A stretch of 64,000 bases of DNA from Methanarcanum sp963640855 (GTDB lineage Archaea > Thermoplasmatota > Thermoplasmata > Methanomassiliicoccales > Methanomethylophilaceae), in the NCBI GenBank assembly GCA_963640855.1, contig CAVIAJ010000001.1:62001-126000 (forward strand), written 5' to 3'. This document shows, piece after piece, positions 1 through 7,871 of this stretch (position 1 is the stretch's first letter; the number at the start of each line of letters is the position of its first letter). A program made the translations under genes and the position numbers. Below the pieces are notes generated by a model. The model saw only the letters and a list, made by a program, of their open reading frames with translations, made no database searches and was not told the origin of the DNA.

Positions 1-6
1 GTTCTG

Positions 7-447
7 ATGTCCGACGTAGGAGATACATTCCCGCATTTCGCACTTCCCGACGAGAACGGCGAGGTCTTCGATTCGAAGTATCTCGAAGGTATCAGGCACA
101 TTGTGTACTTCTATCCGAAGGACTGTTCTCCCGAATGTACGGAGGAAGCCCTCGGATTCAATGAGATTTACACCAAACTGATGATAAGAAACGTCCCTGT
201 TATCGGAATCAGCACGGATTCTGCGGAATCTCACAGGAAGTTCATGAACGAAAACGGTCTGAAGTTCAAATTACTGACAGATGCCGATCATAAATTCATG
301 ACGGATGCCGGTGTTTGGAACGACGGAGCAGTCCGTTCCACGTTCGTTATCGGTAAGGACGGCAGGATTGAGGCATGCTGGCACAATATAGATGTCAAAG
401 GTCACGCCGATACTGTCTACGCTGCAGTCAAGACTTTGATGAAGTGA
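7..447 (+). CDS. bcp: Peroxiredoxin, BCP/PrxQ type
   Basis: A 146-residue thioredoxin-fold thiol peroxidase that would reduce hydrogen peroxide and organic hydroperoxides in the cytosol. The segment FYPKDCSPECTEEA (residues 35-48) is the BCP active-site loop, and Cys44 is the expected peroxidatic cysteine. The resolving Cys that many BCPs carry five residues later is absent, while a cysteine four residues earlier (Cys40) is present and may take its place (inference). The length is normal for the family. The gene faces a leftward operon, and its last 20 bases overlap the end of the ETF-like gene. Its promoter lies outside the window. Confidence 0.9.
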   Translation: MSDVGDTFPHFALPDENGEVFDSKYLEGIRHIVYFYPKDCSPECTEEALGFNEIYTKLMIRNVPVIGISTDSAESHRKFMNENGLKFKLLTDADHKFMTDAGVWNDGAVRSTFVIGKDGRIEACWHNIDVKGHADTVYAAVKTLMK

Positions 448-1090
448 ACGTCCTGTAGATTACGGTGCCTTTACGGCCGTTTACGGGTGTAACGGAATCG
501 AAGGATTCTGTGATTACCGTTGCAATAATGGGCAGTTTACCGTGTTTCCTGAACATGGGGACGGATCCGGAGCCTTCGGTCTGAAGACGGTTCGAAACAA
601 CCGAGATGTCCGTACAATCGATATCGACAGGTCTTTCGAGTTTTCTGCCGAGATATTCTGCGATTTCACTGCCTTTTCTACCTGCGGGAAAGAGAATACA
701 CATAGGATTTATTCTTCCGGAAAGATCTGCAAGAGCGTCTGCATACAATACGGAATTATAATTTTCAAGCTGTTTCGATCTGAAATGGTAGATTGTATCG
801 GCGCCGTATGAGAACAGTATGTCATACAGCGGTTTGATGTCTGCAGGCCCTGTGAGCATAACGAATATTCTGTCGTCGGATATCTTTTTCATTTTTCCGA
901 TGAGTTTCATTGTAGATTCCGAAATAACTTCATTCTCTGTCTCAGTCCAAATCAACGAACCCAATCCCGTGTCCTGTGCCAGATCGTATTCGGACAGCAT
1001 TCCCGGAGGCAGTCTGTCATTGTCTGAAGAACAACTGCCGTCGGAGCAGCCTCCGGATGAACAGTTTCCGCTGCAGCCTCCGGACATCAT
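428..1090 (-). CDS. ETF alpha N-terminal-like single-domain protein with Cys-rich tail
   Basis: A 220-residue protein, last gene of the srp54 operon, starting in an ATGA overlap with the CoaD/XTPase gene. From about residue 40 it resembles the N-terminal alpha/beta domain of electron transfer flavoprotein alpha subunits: a GADTIYHF strand, a YADALADL helix, then a segment on the access of an enzyme to its cofactor (ILFPAGRKGSEIAEYLG). The C-terminal FAD-binding domain of true EtfA is missing, and no EtfB or dehydrogenase gene is nearby. The first 25 residues are Gly/Ser-rich with four cysteines (6, 10, 15, 20), which could bind metal. The role is unknown; the family placement is by eye. Confidence 0.6.
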   Translation of the reverse strand: MMSGGCSGNCSSGGCSDGSCSSDNDRLPPGMLSEYDLAQDTGLGSLIWTETENEVISESTMKLIGKMKKISDDRIFVMLTGPADIKPLYDILFSYGADTIYHFRSKQLENYNSVLYADALADLSGRINPMCILFPAGRKGSEIAEYLGRKLERPVDIDCTDISVVSNRLQTEGSGSVPMFRKHGKLPIIATVITESFDSVTPVNGRKGTVIYRTFTSSKS

Positions 1091-2034
1091 TCATCCCATA
1101 TCCTCGGAAGCATCGCGTTCAGCACAGATTGTTCGGTGAGTTCTCTTCTGTCAAGCAATCCTTTGCTCAGAACACCGATTGCACCCTGTTCCTTTCCTAC
1201 ATCGTTGTTTGTGTAAACGGCTTTCATAGCTTCGCCGACGGTCATTCCGCCGCGGACGAGTTTTGCAATCTTATCGGGATATCTGAATCCCGAGCCCATG
1301 CCTATTGTAATTTTACCTTCTCTGTCGATTACGGCACAGTGCTGCACATCGTAAAGTCCGTCATATCTTTCGAAAACACCCGCTTCGATACCGACAGCCA
1401 TCGAATGACTGCCGAGAGCTCCTTTCGCTCTGTTGACTGCGCCCCGAACGGTTTCATCCTCGAATGGCTGTTCCGGAACGCCGCTTTTCGAATCTACGGC
1501 AAATATTCTTACGTTTCCGTAGATTCTTTCCATAACGTTCCTTACCGCTTCGATCTTAACAGGATTGAGCGAACCTACTGCGATATCTATCGAATCGACA
1601 GAACCATTACGTGAGCAGACGCCGTTCATTATATCGGATGACGATAATTTCTCTCCGTCGGTTCTTTTCACTAATTTTACTGCAGAAAGTTCCAACGGCG
1701 TATCCGAAAATCCGGATCTCCATCTGACTACTTCTCTGCCGTTTTCCAATGTTTCTTCGGAAACGACAAGAACATCTACTTCACACATCCGATCCTTCGG
1801 ACCGTACATATCGTCGATTTCGAAGATATCGGCAGTTTTGTTTTTTGAAATAAGATAATCGGAAATCGATTTCTTTCTGAGATAAAAGGGATTGATTCTG
1901 CTACGTGAAAGAGAGGCCATCCTGTCGGATGTCACTCCGATTATAACATCGTCGGATAATGAAAACGCTCTTTCGAAAAGAGCCTTATGGCCGTCATGCA
2001 GTACATCGAATGTCCCTGCGACAGCGACTTTCAT
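1087..2034 (-). CDS. coaD: Bifunctional phosphopantetheine adenylyltransferase / inosine-xanthosine triphosphatase fusion
   Basis: A 315-residue two-domain protein. Residues 1 to about 145 form an archaeal-type CoaD nucleotidyltransferase (GTFDVLHDGHKALF with the HxGH motif, and KLSSSDI near its end), making dephospho-CoA from 4'-phosphopantetheine. Residues from about 148 form a DUF84/YjjX-type non-canonical purine NTPase (AVGSLNPVKIEAV, then GIEAG), which would remove ITP and XTP. The ATG at 2034 begins three bases after the upstream zinc-ribbon gene ends; a longer reading would run into that gene. It ends in an ATGA overlap with the ETF-like gene. Both active-site motif sets look intact. 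Confidence 0.82.
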   Translation of the reverse strand: MKVAVAGTFDVLHDGHKALFERAFSLSDDVIIGVTSDRMASLSRSRINPFYLRKKSISDYLISKNKTADIFEIDDMYGPKDRMCEVDVLVVSEETLENGREVVRWRSGFSDTPLELSAVKLVKRTDGEKLSSSDIMNGVCSRNGSVDSIDIAVGSLNPVKIEAVRNVMERIYGNVRIFAVDSKSGVPEQPFEDETVRGAVNRAKGALGSHSMAVGIEAGVFERYDGLYDVQHCAVIDREGKITIGMGSGFRYPDKIAKLVRGGMTVGEAMKAVYTNNDVGKEQGAIGVLSKGLLDRRELTEQSVLNAMLPRIWDE

Positions 2035-2036
2035 AT

Positions 2037-2243
2037 TCACCTGCTGCCGAGTACAATTGCAACGACCATGGCGGCGGCTGCGAAGAGCCACATGAGCAGA
2101 AGTCTGTTCTTGCTCTTGTTCAGTTCTTCTTTCTTGGTGTCTTTGCATTTATCAGAACAGTATCTTCCAACACCGTCGGTGTATGCTTTGCCGCAGTATA
2201 CGCAGTGTTTGTGCTGGGGGATTCTCTCTGTAGGTTCTGCCAT
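2037..2243 (-). CDS. Small zinc-ribbon membrane protein (DUF2116-like)
   Basis: A 68-residue protein with a treble-clef-like zinc motif near the start (HCVYCG at residues 13-18, then YCSDKC) followed by a charged linker and one C-terminal transmembrane helix (LLLMWLFAAAAMVVAIVLG). The layout matches archaeal DUF2116 zinc-ribbon proteins, whose function is unknown. It begins one base after the end of trmY and ends two bases before coaD, so it is part of the operon that starts with srp54. A link to membrane protein biogenesis is possible from that context only. Confidence 0.72.
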   Translation of the reverse strand: MAEPTERIPQHKHCVYCGKAYTDGVGRYCSDKCKDTKKEELNKSKNRLLLMWLFAAAAMVVAIVLGSR

Positions 2244-2244
2244 C

Positions 2245-2856
2245 TTATTCCTTTCCTGTGATTGTTCTGCGATCCATCTCGTTCAGTGCTATCACCATGC
2301 AGTGATTGGCGTGATAGCTCACGGGGCCGAGGTTGATCTTGTCATAGGGATACTCAGACATAATCTCTTCTTCCTCTTCCGTAGGATCTCTGTCGTCTCC
2401 GAGGATGTAACAGGGTTTTTCGGGGAATTCGTATTCCCTTACGTCCTTTCCGTCTTCTCTCAGATAGATGAATCTGCATGTTTCGGACAGTTCCTTCATT
2501 ACATCCGGGAATGACTTTCTTGAAATGTAAATTCCGGGAGATGCTCTTACTTCTTCCTTATCCTTTACTTTCTTAAGAAGAGCGTTTCTGATAAGCGATG
2601 CGGTACTTCTCTCATCGGGATTCAGATATCTCAGGCTGGGGCCGTGGAATCTTACCGTTTTGGGAGCGTCGTCTCCGCCTTCAAGTACAAGATACACTTC
2701 CGAATCTTTTCTCAGATCGTGGCTCAGGAAGAATGCGGAATTTACACATCTCACAAGAATATCCAATCTTCCGGCACCGCCGCAGATATCGTCTAATTTG
2801 AAATCGCCTGTTGTGTATGCACGGTGCCCGAGGATGATGAATCTTATCAAGATCAT
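2245..2856 (-). CDS. trmY: tRNA pseudouridine(54) N1-methyltransferase
   Basis: A 203-residue SPOUT-fold methyltransferase that methylates pseudouridine 54 in the T loop of archaeal tRNAs using S-adenosylmethionine. Family-typical segments are visible: RFIILGH at the start, GGAGRLDILVRCVNSAFFLS, the PKTVRFHG strand, and RYLNPDERS. The C-terminal part (ILGDDRDPTEEEEE, then INLGPVSYHANHC) fits the SPOUT knot that binds SAM. The start codon overlaps the srp54 stop as ATGA, so translation is probably coupled to SRP54. Length is normal for the family. Confidence 0.92.
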   Translation of the reverse strand: MILIRFIILGHRAYTTGDFKLDDICGGAGRLDILVRCVNSAFFLSHDLRKDSEVYLVLEGGDDAPKTVRFHGPSLRYLNPDERSTASLIRNALLKKVKDKEEVRASPGIYISRKSFPDVMKELSETCRFIYLREDGKDVREYEFPEKPCYILGDDRDPTEEEEEIMSEYPYDKINLGPVSYHANHCMVIALNEMDRRTITGKE

Positions 2857-4214
2857 TCCTCGCTGAGTTCGTTTTCCAATTCAGACAGGTCGGACATACC
2901 CATCTGCCTCATCAACTGTTTTCTCATCTTACGGTTGCTGACGACACCTTTGATGGCTTTCTTGGATGTTGTGTACTGTTTGAGCAGTTCCCTGACATCC
3001 CGTATCGTTGTACCCGAACCCAATGCAATCCTTTGAACACGGGATGCTTTGATGACTGCGGGGTTTTCTTTTTCCTCTGAGGTCATCGAGTCCATAATAT
3101 AACCGTATTTCTTGAGTTTGGCCTGCGTGGCTTCGTAATCCATCTTGTCCTCGAACTTGGACATTCCGGGGATGAGTGACATGACTTTCTGCAGCGGCCC
3201 CATTTTACTCATGGCCTTCAGCTGCTGATACATGTCGTTGAGTGTGAACTTACCGGACATTATGTTCTTACCGGCATCCATAACATCCTGATCGTCTCCG
3301 ATTTCGGTTTTTGCGATATCGACCAATGCGGTGATATCTCCCATTCCGAGAAGACGTGAGATGAACTTGTCTGCGTTGAAGGGTTCCAAATCGCGGATAT
3401 GCTCACCTGTACCGATACAGACGATTCTCGCTTTGGTCTTGGAGACTGCACTGAGTGCACCTCCTCCTTTTGCGGTACCGTCCATCTTGGTAAGGATGAC
3501 ACCCGTGACACCTACGGCTTTATGGAAAGCTTCCGCCTGCGGTCCTGCCTGCTGACCTACCTGTGAATCCAAAACAAGGAATCTCTCATCGGGTTTTGCG
3601 ACTGCGGAGATATCCTTCAGCTCCTGGATAAGATCGTCTTCGAGAGCGTGACGTCCCGAAGTATCGATAATGATTACTTTCTTGTCCTTGAACTTGGCCA
3701 TACCGTCTTTTACGATTTTGGCTGCGTTCTTTTCGCCGGGTTCGCCGTATACTTCGACTCCGATTTTTTCTCCGAGCTGTTTCAGCTGATCGAGAGCTGC
3801 GGGCCTGTATACATCGGCACCGATCAATCCGACGTTGAATCCTTTCTTGTTGAATATATTGGCGAGTTTTCCGGTTGTGGTGGTCTTACCCTGTCCGTAA
3901 AGACCGACCATCATAATCGTCTGAGGTGTGATTTTCAGTCCTTCACCGTTGTCTACAAGGTTGACGAGTTCTTCGTAGATGATGTTGATAACATGGTCTT
4001 TCGGTGTTTTGTTTGCAGCCGGTTTTTCCTCAAGTGCCCTCTTTTCGATATTCTTTGTAATCTGAAGCACAAGCTGAACGTTGACATCGGCCTGCAGCAG
4101 TGCGCGCTGAAGATCCTTAACGACATCTTTGATGAGTGCTTCGTCGATCGAGGTTGCACCGGTGATACGGCCAATCGCACCTCTGAGAGATTTTCCCAAT
4201 CCGTCTAAGACCAT
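2853..4214 (-). CDS. srp54: Signal recognition particle 54 kDa GTPase
   Basis: A 453-residue SRP54, which binds 7S RNA and signal peptides and delivers ribosomes to the FtsY receptor. An N domain (1 to about 95) precedes the G domain, which has the P-loop GLYGQGKTTTT (104-114), DTSGR, TKMDG and the GTGEHIRDL segment. The M domain from about 300 carries the Met-rich signal-peptide region (MSKMGPLQKVMSLIPGM). It leads a five-gene operon with overlaps or gaps of at most two bases (trmY, zinc ribbon, coaD/XTPase, ETF-like). A TATA box 24-31 bp upstream of the ATG suggests a nearly leaderless mRNA. Confidence 0.97.
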   Translation of the reverse strand: MVLDGLGKSLRGAIGRITGATSIDEALIKDVVKDLQRALLQADVNVQLVLQITKNIEKRALEEKPAANKTPKDHVINIIYEELVNLVDNGEGLKITPQTIMMVGLYGQGKTTTTGKLANIFNKKGFNVGLIGADVYRPAALDQLKQLGEKIGVEVYGEPGEKNAAKIVKDGMAKFKDKKVIIIDTSGRHALEDDLIQELKDISAVAKPDERFLVLDSQVGQQAGPQAEAFHKAVGVTGVILTKMDGTAKGGGALSAVSKTKARIVCIGTGEHIRDLEPFNADKFISRLLGMGDITALVDIAKTEIGDDQDVMDAGKNIMSGKFTLNDMYQQLKAMSKMGPLQKVMSLIPGMSKFEDKMDYEATQAKLKKYGYIMDSMTSEEKENPAVIKASRVQRIALGSGTTIRDVRELLKQYTTSKKAIKGVVSNRKMRKQLMRQMGMSDLSELENELSEE

Positions 4215-4237
4215 TGAGTACCTTGACTCCCTTATTT

Positions 4238-4245
4238 ATTATAAA
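4238..4245 (-). promoter_or_regulatory. TATA box of the srp54 operon
   Basis: On the minus strand this reads TTTATAAT inside an A/T-rich stretch, centred about 27 bp upstream of the srp54 ATG at 4214. That is the usual archaeal TATA-to-start distance, so the transcript would begin at or next to the start codon. Confidence 0.6.
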
Positions 4246-4279
4246 GATTCTTGCAGAAGGTACAACAGAATCGTAACAC

Positions 4280-4360
4280 AAAAACAGAAGTTCATAGGAG
4301 TAAGGTTAGCCAGTCAGAAGGGATGGGATGCACTCTACAAAGCTAACCTTATTCCCACTG
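4280..4360 (-). ncRNA. Candidate small structured RNA upstream of srp54
   Basis: The interval holds no gene but contains a strong inverted repeat, AAGGTTAGC at 4302-4310 and GCTAACCTT at 4342-4350, enclosing 31 nt. On the minus strand the stem extends past one mismatch (GGGAA paired with UCCU) to about 14 pairs. A TATA-like TTATATAC lies at 4388-4381, which predicts a transcript start near 4358, and a run of five Ts at 4284-4280 could end it. This gives an RNA of about 80 nt, separate from the srp54 promoter. No C/D or H/ACA box set was recognised. Strand and existence are inferred. Confidence 0.35.
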
Positions 4361-4449
4361 AATTCATATTAACCTAATCCGTATATAAGGATTTGTATGA
4401 AAATGTGTTCAAAAACGCTGAAATTCAAGAATTTAGAATAAAATCGTTT

Positions 4450-4481
4450 GTTTTGCCCACGGTGATTCCCGTGGGCAAAAC
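4450..4481 (-). terminator. Hairpin terminator of the coiled-coil gene
   Basis: A 13-bp perfect stem (GTTTTGCCCACGG / CCGTGGGCAAAAC) with a 6-nt loop lies 10 bp past the stop codon of the coiled-coil gene and is followed on that strand by A/T-rich DNA. It would work as a stem-loop terminator or a 3'-end protecting structure. Confidence 0.65.
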
Positions 4482-4490
4482 GATTCAGGA

Positions 4491-5459
4491 TCAGAGGTAC
4501 CCGGACTTCTGAAGGGCCATAAGGTCCTCAGTGCTGAGTTTCTCACCGTTCTTGAACCTGGCGAAGATGTCGTCTGCCGCTTTCTTGGATTCGGCATCGG
4601 TCTTCTTCTTGCGGACAGTCTTCTGCTTGTTCTTGATTGCTGCGACTGCACCGTCGGTCTCGTGGAACGTCTTAATCTGCTCGATGTGCTTCTTGTGTTC
4701 CTCGTCTGCAGCTTTCTTGCATTCGATGAACTTGGCCTGAGCTTCATCTGCCTGTTTTCTAAGGGTGTCTGCCTGTTCATAGAGTGCGATCATCCTGTCG
4801 TGCTCTGCCTGGGCTTTCTCTGCGTACTCGGAAACGAGCTTGTGGCATTTCTCTGCCTCGGATTTGGCTTCCTTGAGTTCTGCGTATTTCTCGCGGAGGT
4901 CGCCGGACTGATCCTGTGTTTTCTCAATCTCGGTGATCTTCTGATCGAGTTCTCTGAGCCTCTTGACGATGGCTTCTTCCTCTTTCTTCTTGAGGGTCTC
5001 GGTCTGCTGTTTGTTCTCAAGGTCGGAGAATTCTTTCTTCAGCTGTTTGATCGAGGGTGCGTCTTTGTCGCGCTCGGGCATATCCTTCTTGATTGCGTGG
5101 TACTCTTCGGTGAGTTTCGAGACTTTCTGGTTTGCCTCGTCCCTGAGGGCTTTGGACTCCCTTACCTTCTGGTTGAGGGCGTCACGCTCTTCCCTGTGTT
5201 TACCTGCCTCTTCGACAAACTCACGTACCTGTGCGTTCAGTTCGTCTCTCTTTGCAACCCATTCTTTGGTCTGCTTGTTGAGATCGTCTCTGAGCCTCTT
5301 GTGCTCTTCGGCGTCTGCGTTGATCGCACTTCTTTTCTTTTCCAGTTCTGCCAGGCTAACAGGGTCCTGCTGTGTTTCCTCTGCGGGAGCATCGACGGGC
5401 TCTGCTACGACTTCCTCGGATCCTTCCAACTGTTGAACTTTTTCCTCCAAATCTGTCAT
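4491..5459 (-). CDS. Archaeal coiled-coil protein (COG1340-like)
   Basis: A 322-residue, very hydrophilic protein dominated by long heptad-patterned helices from about residue 36 to 300, rich in Lys, Glu, Ala and Gln, with no transmembrane segment or enzyme motif. The short acidic N-terminus (TDLEEKVQQLEG) is followed by a Pro/Ala/Glu linker, and the last 40 residues form a compact tail (DIFARFKNGEKLSTEDLMALQ). It resembles the uncharacterised archaeal coiled-coil family COG1340. It is monocistronic, with its own strong hairpin terminator; a TTTATATC box near 5537-5546 with a GAGTGAT ribosome site is a plausible promoter and start. Confidence 0.75.
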   Translation of the reverse strand: MTDLEEKVQQLEGSEEVVAEPVDAPAEETQQDPVSLAELEKKRSAINADAEEHKRLRDDLNKQTKEWVAKRDELNAQVREFVEEAGKHREERDALNQKVRESKALRDEANQKVSKLTEEYHAIKKDMPERDKDAPSIKQLKKEFSDLENKQQTETLKKKEEEAIVKRLRELDQKITEIEKTQDQSGDLREKYAELKEAKSEAEKCHKLVSEYAEKAQAEHDRMIALYEQADTLRKQADEAQAKFIECKKAADEEHKKHIEQIKTFHETDGAVAAIKNKQKTVRKKKTDAESKKAADDIFARFKNGEKLSTEDLMALQKSGYL

Positions 5460-5653
5460 ATCAAATCACTCATATGTTCTGGGCTTGCACCGTGTCAGAG
5501 TCACGGCCTACTCTGATTAATGCTCATACGGGTATCGGATATAAACATTTCTTGAGAGAATAAGGAAAGCAACATCGCGTGTAATCATTCCTACAATGTT
5601 GTTTTTCATTGTAAGGGAAAGTTTCCGCCGTATTTTGTCATGTCGGGGACAGC

Positions 5654-5661
5654 ATAAATAA
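5654..5661 (+). promoter_or_regulatory. TATA box of purB
   Basis: ATAAATAA lies about 30 bp upstream of the ATG at 5688, with no ribosome-binding sequence between them. This supports a leaderless purB transcript and favours the ATG at 5688 over the TTG at 5676. Confidence 0.5.
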
Positions 5662-5687
5662 AATAATGCGACGGCTTGCATGATGAC

Positions 5688-7052
5688 ATGAGCAACCTTT
5701 GTCCGCTTGATTACAGATACGGCAGGAAGGAGATGAAGGAAATTTGGTACGAGGAGAGCCGTCTCCAATTCCAAATGGATGTCGAAGCCGCACTTGCGAG
5801 AGCACACGCTTCTCTGGGTACGGTCACTGCCGAAGATGCGAAGGAGATTACACGTGTAGCGAATCTTTCCGTCACGAAGATTGAGAGGGTAAAGGAAATC
5901 GAAGCCGAGACGAGGCACGACGTTATGGCCATGGTGAAAGCCATGACCGAACAGTGTAAAGGCGATGCAGGAAAATTCGTTCACTACGGTTCCACATCCA
6001 ATGATATCGTCGATACCGCTACCGCACTTCAGCTGAAAGCATCGCTGGAAATTATTCAGAGGGATGTGGATTCGTTTATTGTCACTCTTACAAAACTCGC
6101 AAAGAACGAACGTGACACAATCGAAGTGGGAAGGACACACGCTCAGTTCGCAATTCCGATTACATTTGGATTCAAGATTGCGGGATATGTTCAGGAAATG
6201 CTCAGACACAGGGAGAGATTGGAGCAGATCAAACCGAGGATATGCGCAGGAAAGATGGCGGGTGCCGTCGGTACCGGTGCCGCACTCGGAAAGAACTTCT
6301 TCAGGGTTCAGGAAGCTGTTATGGATGATCTCGGCCTTACGTACGAACCGGCTGCGACACAGGTTGTCGGCAGAGACAGATATACGGAATTGATATGTCT
6401 TCTCGCGAACATCGCAACATCTCTGGAGAGATACGGAACCGAAATCAGGAATCTGCAGAGGTCCGAAATCTCCGAAGCTGCGGAACCTTTCGACAGAAAG
6501 AAACAGGTCGGAAGTTCCACAATGGCACAGAAGCGCAACCCCATGATGTCGGAGAATGTCTGCGGTCTTGCAAGGATCGTAAGATCCACCGTAACGCCTA
6601 TGTTCGAATCTCAGGTGCTTTGGCACGAGAGAGATCTTTCCAACTCAAGCGCGGAGAGATTCATCCTTCCGCACGCATTCACATTGCTTGACGAAATGTT
6701 CGGCAAGATGGAGAAAGTGTTCGCAGGTCTCGAAGTCCGCAGAGAGAACATGATCAAAAACATCGAATCTTCACACGGACTTATCATGGCAGAGTCACTG
6801 ATGATGAAGATGACCGAGAAAGGTATCGGAAGGCAGGATGCACATGAGATTGTACGTTCTTCGTCTATGATTGCCGAAGACGAAGACAGACAGCTGAGAG
6901 ATGTACTTCTCGAGAGAGAGGATCTCAAAGGTCTGATGACAGAAGAAGAGATCAGGTTTGCAATGGACCCCAGCAATTACACCGGAGGAGCCGGAGAAAT
7001 CGTCGACAGAACAGTTTCCGAGGTGGAATCCAAGCTTAAGGTGAGGATTTGA
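5688..7052 (+). CDS. purB: Adenylosuccinate lyase
   Basis: A 454-residue fumarase/aspartase-superfamily lyase that releases fumarate from SAICAR and from adenylosuccinate in purine synthesis. It shows the N-terminal PLDYRYG segment, the HYGSTSNDIVDTA region carrying catalytic residues, the GRTHAQFA stretch, and the signature loop SSTMAQKRNPMMSE. The ATG start at 5688 was preferred to an in-frame TTG at 5676 because it fits the TATA box distance and the usual N-terminus. A small membrane-protein gene overlaps its stop codon and is probably cotranscribed. Confidence 0.95.
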   Translation: MSNLCPLDYRYGRKEMKEIWYEESRLQFQMDVEAALARAHASLGTVTAEDAKEITRVANLSVTKIERVKEIEAETRHDVMAMVKAMTEQCKGDAGKFVHYGSTSNDIVDTATALQLKASLEIIQRDVDSFIVTLTKLAKNERDTIEVGRTHAQFAIPITFGFKIAGYVQEMLRHRERLEQIKPRICAGKMAGAVGTGAALGKNFFRVQEAVMDDLGLTYEPAATQVVGRDRYTELICLLANIATSLERYGTEIRNLQRSEISEAAEPFDRKKQVGSSTMAQKRNPMMSENVCGLARIVRSTVTPMFESQVLWHERDLSNSSAERFILPHAFTLLDEMFGKMEKVFAGLEVRRENMIKNIESSHGLIMAESLMMKMTEKGIGRQDAHEIVRSSSMIAEDEDRQLRDVLLEREDLKGLMTEEEIRFAMDPSNYTGGAGEIVDRTVSEVESKLKVRI

Positions 7053-7237
7053 CTCTTTCTGAAACTAAGAAGCAGAGGCTCAAGACAGGGCTGTTCATCG
7101 GTACGCTTTTGGGTATACTGATGACCGTTGCGGTTTATGTGATGACGAACAACATCGTGTCTTTGATCCTTCTGCCGATTTTCATCATTATGAGCGGCCT
7201 GCAGTCGATTACAGGCCCCTCAAATGATGATGAGTAA
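7049..7237 (+). CDS. Small membrane protein, two transmembrane helices
   Basis: A 62-residue protein beginning at a TTG that overlaps the purB stop (TTGA). A basic N-terminus (LSETKKQRLKTG) leads into two hydrophobic helices, LFIGTLLGILMTVAVYVMT and IVSLILLPIFIIMSGL, and a short acidic tail. Nothing identifies a function. Coupling to purB by overlap is the main support that it is real. The non-ATG start is inferred because no in-frame ATG lies before the first helix. Confidence 0.55.
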   Translation: MTLSETKKQRLKTGLFIGTLLGILMTVAVYVMTNNIVSLILLPIFIIMSGLQSITGPSNDDE

Positions 7238-7239
7238 AA

Positions 7240-7647
7240 TCAGTCGGCGATGAGATCGCCGGCACCCGGTCCGGGTTTGACCTGATAGATTTCCGCGAAT
7301 CTGAGTTTTATAAGGCCCTTCGCAGGAAGTTCGGGTTTCTTTGCGTGCATCATGTCACGTGCTTTTTCGTAGTCGGCACCGCTGTTCTCGACTGTTGCGT
7401 TACATTTGACCTGCCATGACATTTTTCCTTCGGGAGTCCAAATGCAGAATGATGCGCGAGGGTTTTCTTTCAGATTCGAAAGTGTTTTCTTCATGAAATT
7501 GTCGATTACCCAAAGGTTCTCCTCATCCTGAAGAAACATTGCACCGATGGGGACAACATTCGGTATTCCCGATGCGGATGCGGTTGCGAGATAGATCGTT
7601 TTCATAGCTTTGAATTCGGAAATCATTTCTTCACTCAGTTTGACCAT
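7240..7647 (-). CDS. Pyridoxamine 5'-phosphate oxidase-family FMN-binding protein
   Basis: A 135-residue split-barrel protein with IYLATASASGIPNVVPIG near the start and a middle strand pair of the PPOX class. Such proteins bind FMN or F420 and act as small oxidoreductases or flavin carriers; the substrate cannot be told. The ATG at 7647 is preferred to an upstream TTG at 7704, because the family normally begins just before the helix EEMISEFKAMK. A TATAAA-like box at about 7705-7716 on this strand could drive it. It converges on the small membrane gene with a 2-bp gap. Confidence 0.75.
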   Translation of the reverse strand: MVKLSEEMISEFKAMKTIYLATASASGIPNVVPIGAMFLQDEENLWVIDNFMKKTLSNLKENPRASFCIWTPEGKMSWQVKCNATVENSGADYEKARDMMHAKKPELPAKGLIKLRFAEIYQVKPGPGAGDLIAD

Positions 7648-7741
7648 GTTACCATCGGACAGTGAATTGTACCGTAGATATTTGACATTGTGGTTCAGAC
7701 CCAAGGTTTATATCGGATATGCTATTGTAGTGTCACCCGAT

Positions 7742-7819
7742 GGGCAAGTAGATCAGCCCGGTTAGATCGCTTCGTTCGCAACGAAGAGGCCGCGAGTCCG
7801 AATCTCGCCTTGTCCACCA
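7742..7819 (+). tRNA. tRNA-Ala (anticodon CGC)
   Basis: A complete cloverleaf: acceptor GGGCAAG pairs with CTTGTCC and includes the G3-U70 wobble that is the alanine identity element; D stem GATC/GATC; anticodon stem CTTCG/CGAAG with loop TTCGCAA (CGC at 7777-7779); T stem GCGAG/CTCGC; discriminator A, followed by an encoded CCA. It reads the alanine codon GCG. There is no intron. The T loop begins TCC instead of the usual TTC, a small oddity. Confidence 0.93.
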
Positions 7820-7871
7820 CTCATATTTTACGGAAATTATCGGTTCGGCGTGAGATGTTCAGGCCGCGTCA

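Noticed and set aside
4662..5516. Hydrophobic Leu/Phe/Cys-rich frame opposite the coiled-coil gene
   Set aside because: Arises from the complement of Lys/Glu codons in the coiled coil; no independent support.
5517..6626. Long open reading frame of 369 codons opposite purB
   Set aside because: It is fully antisense to a clear adenylosuccinate lyase and its translation is Cys/Arg-rich with no family resemblance.
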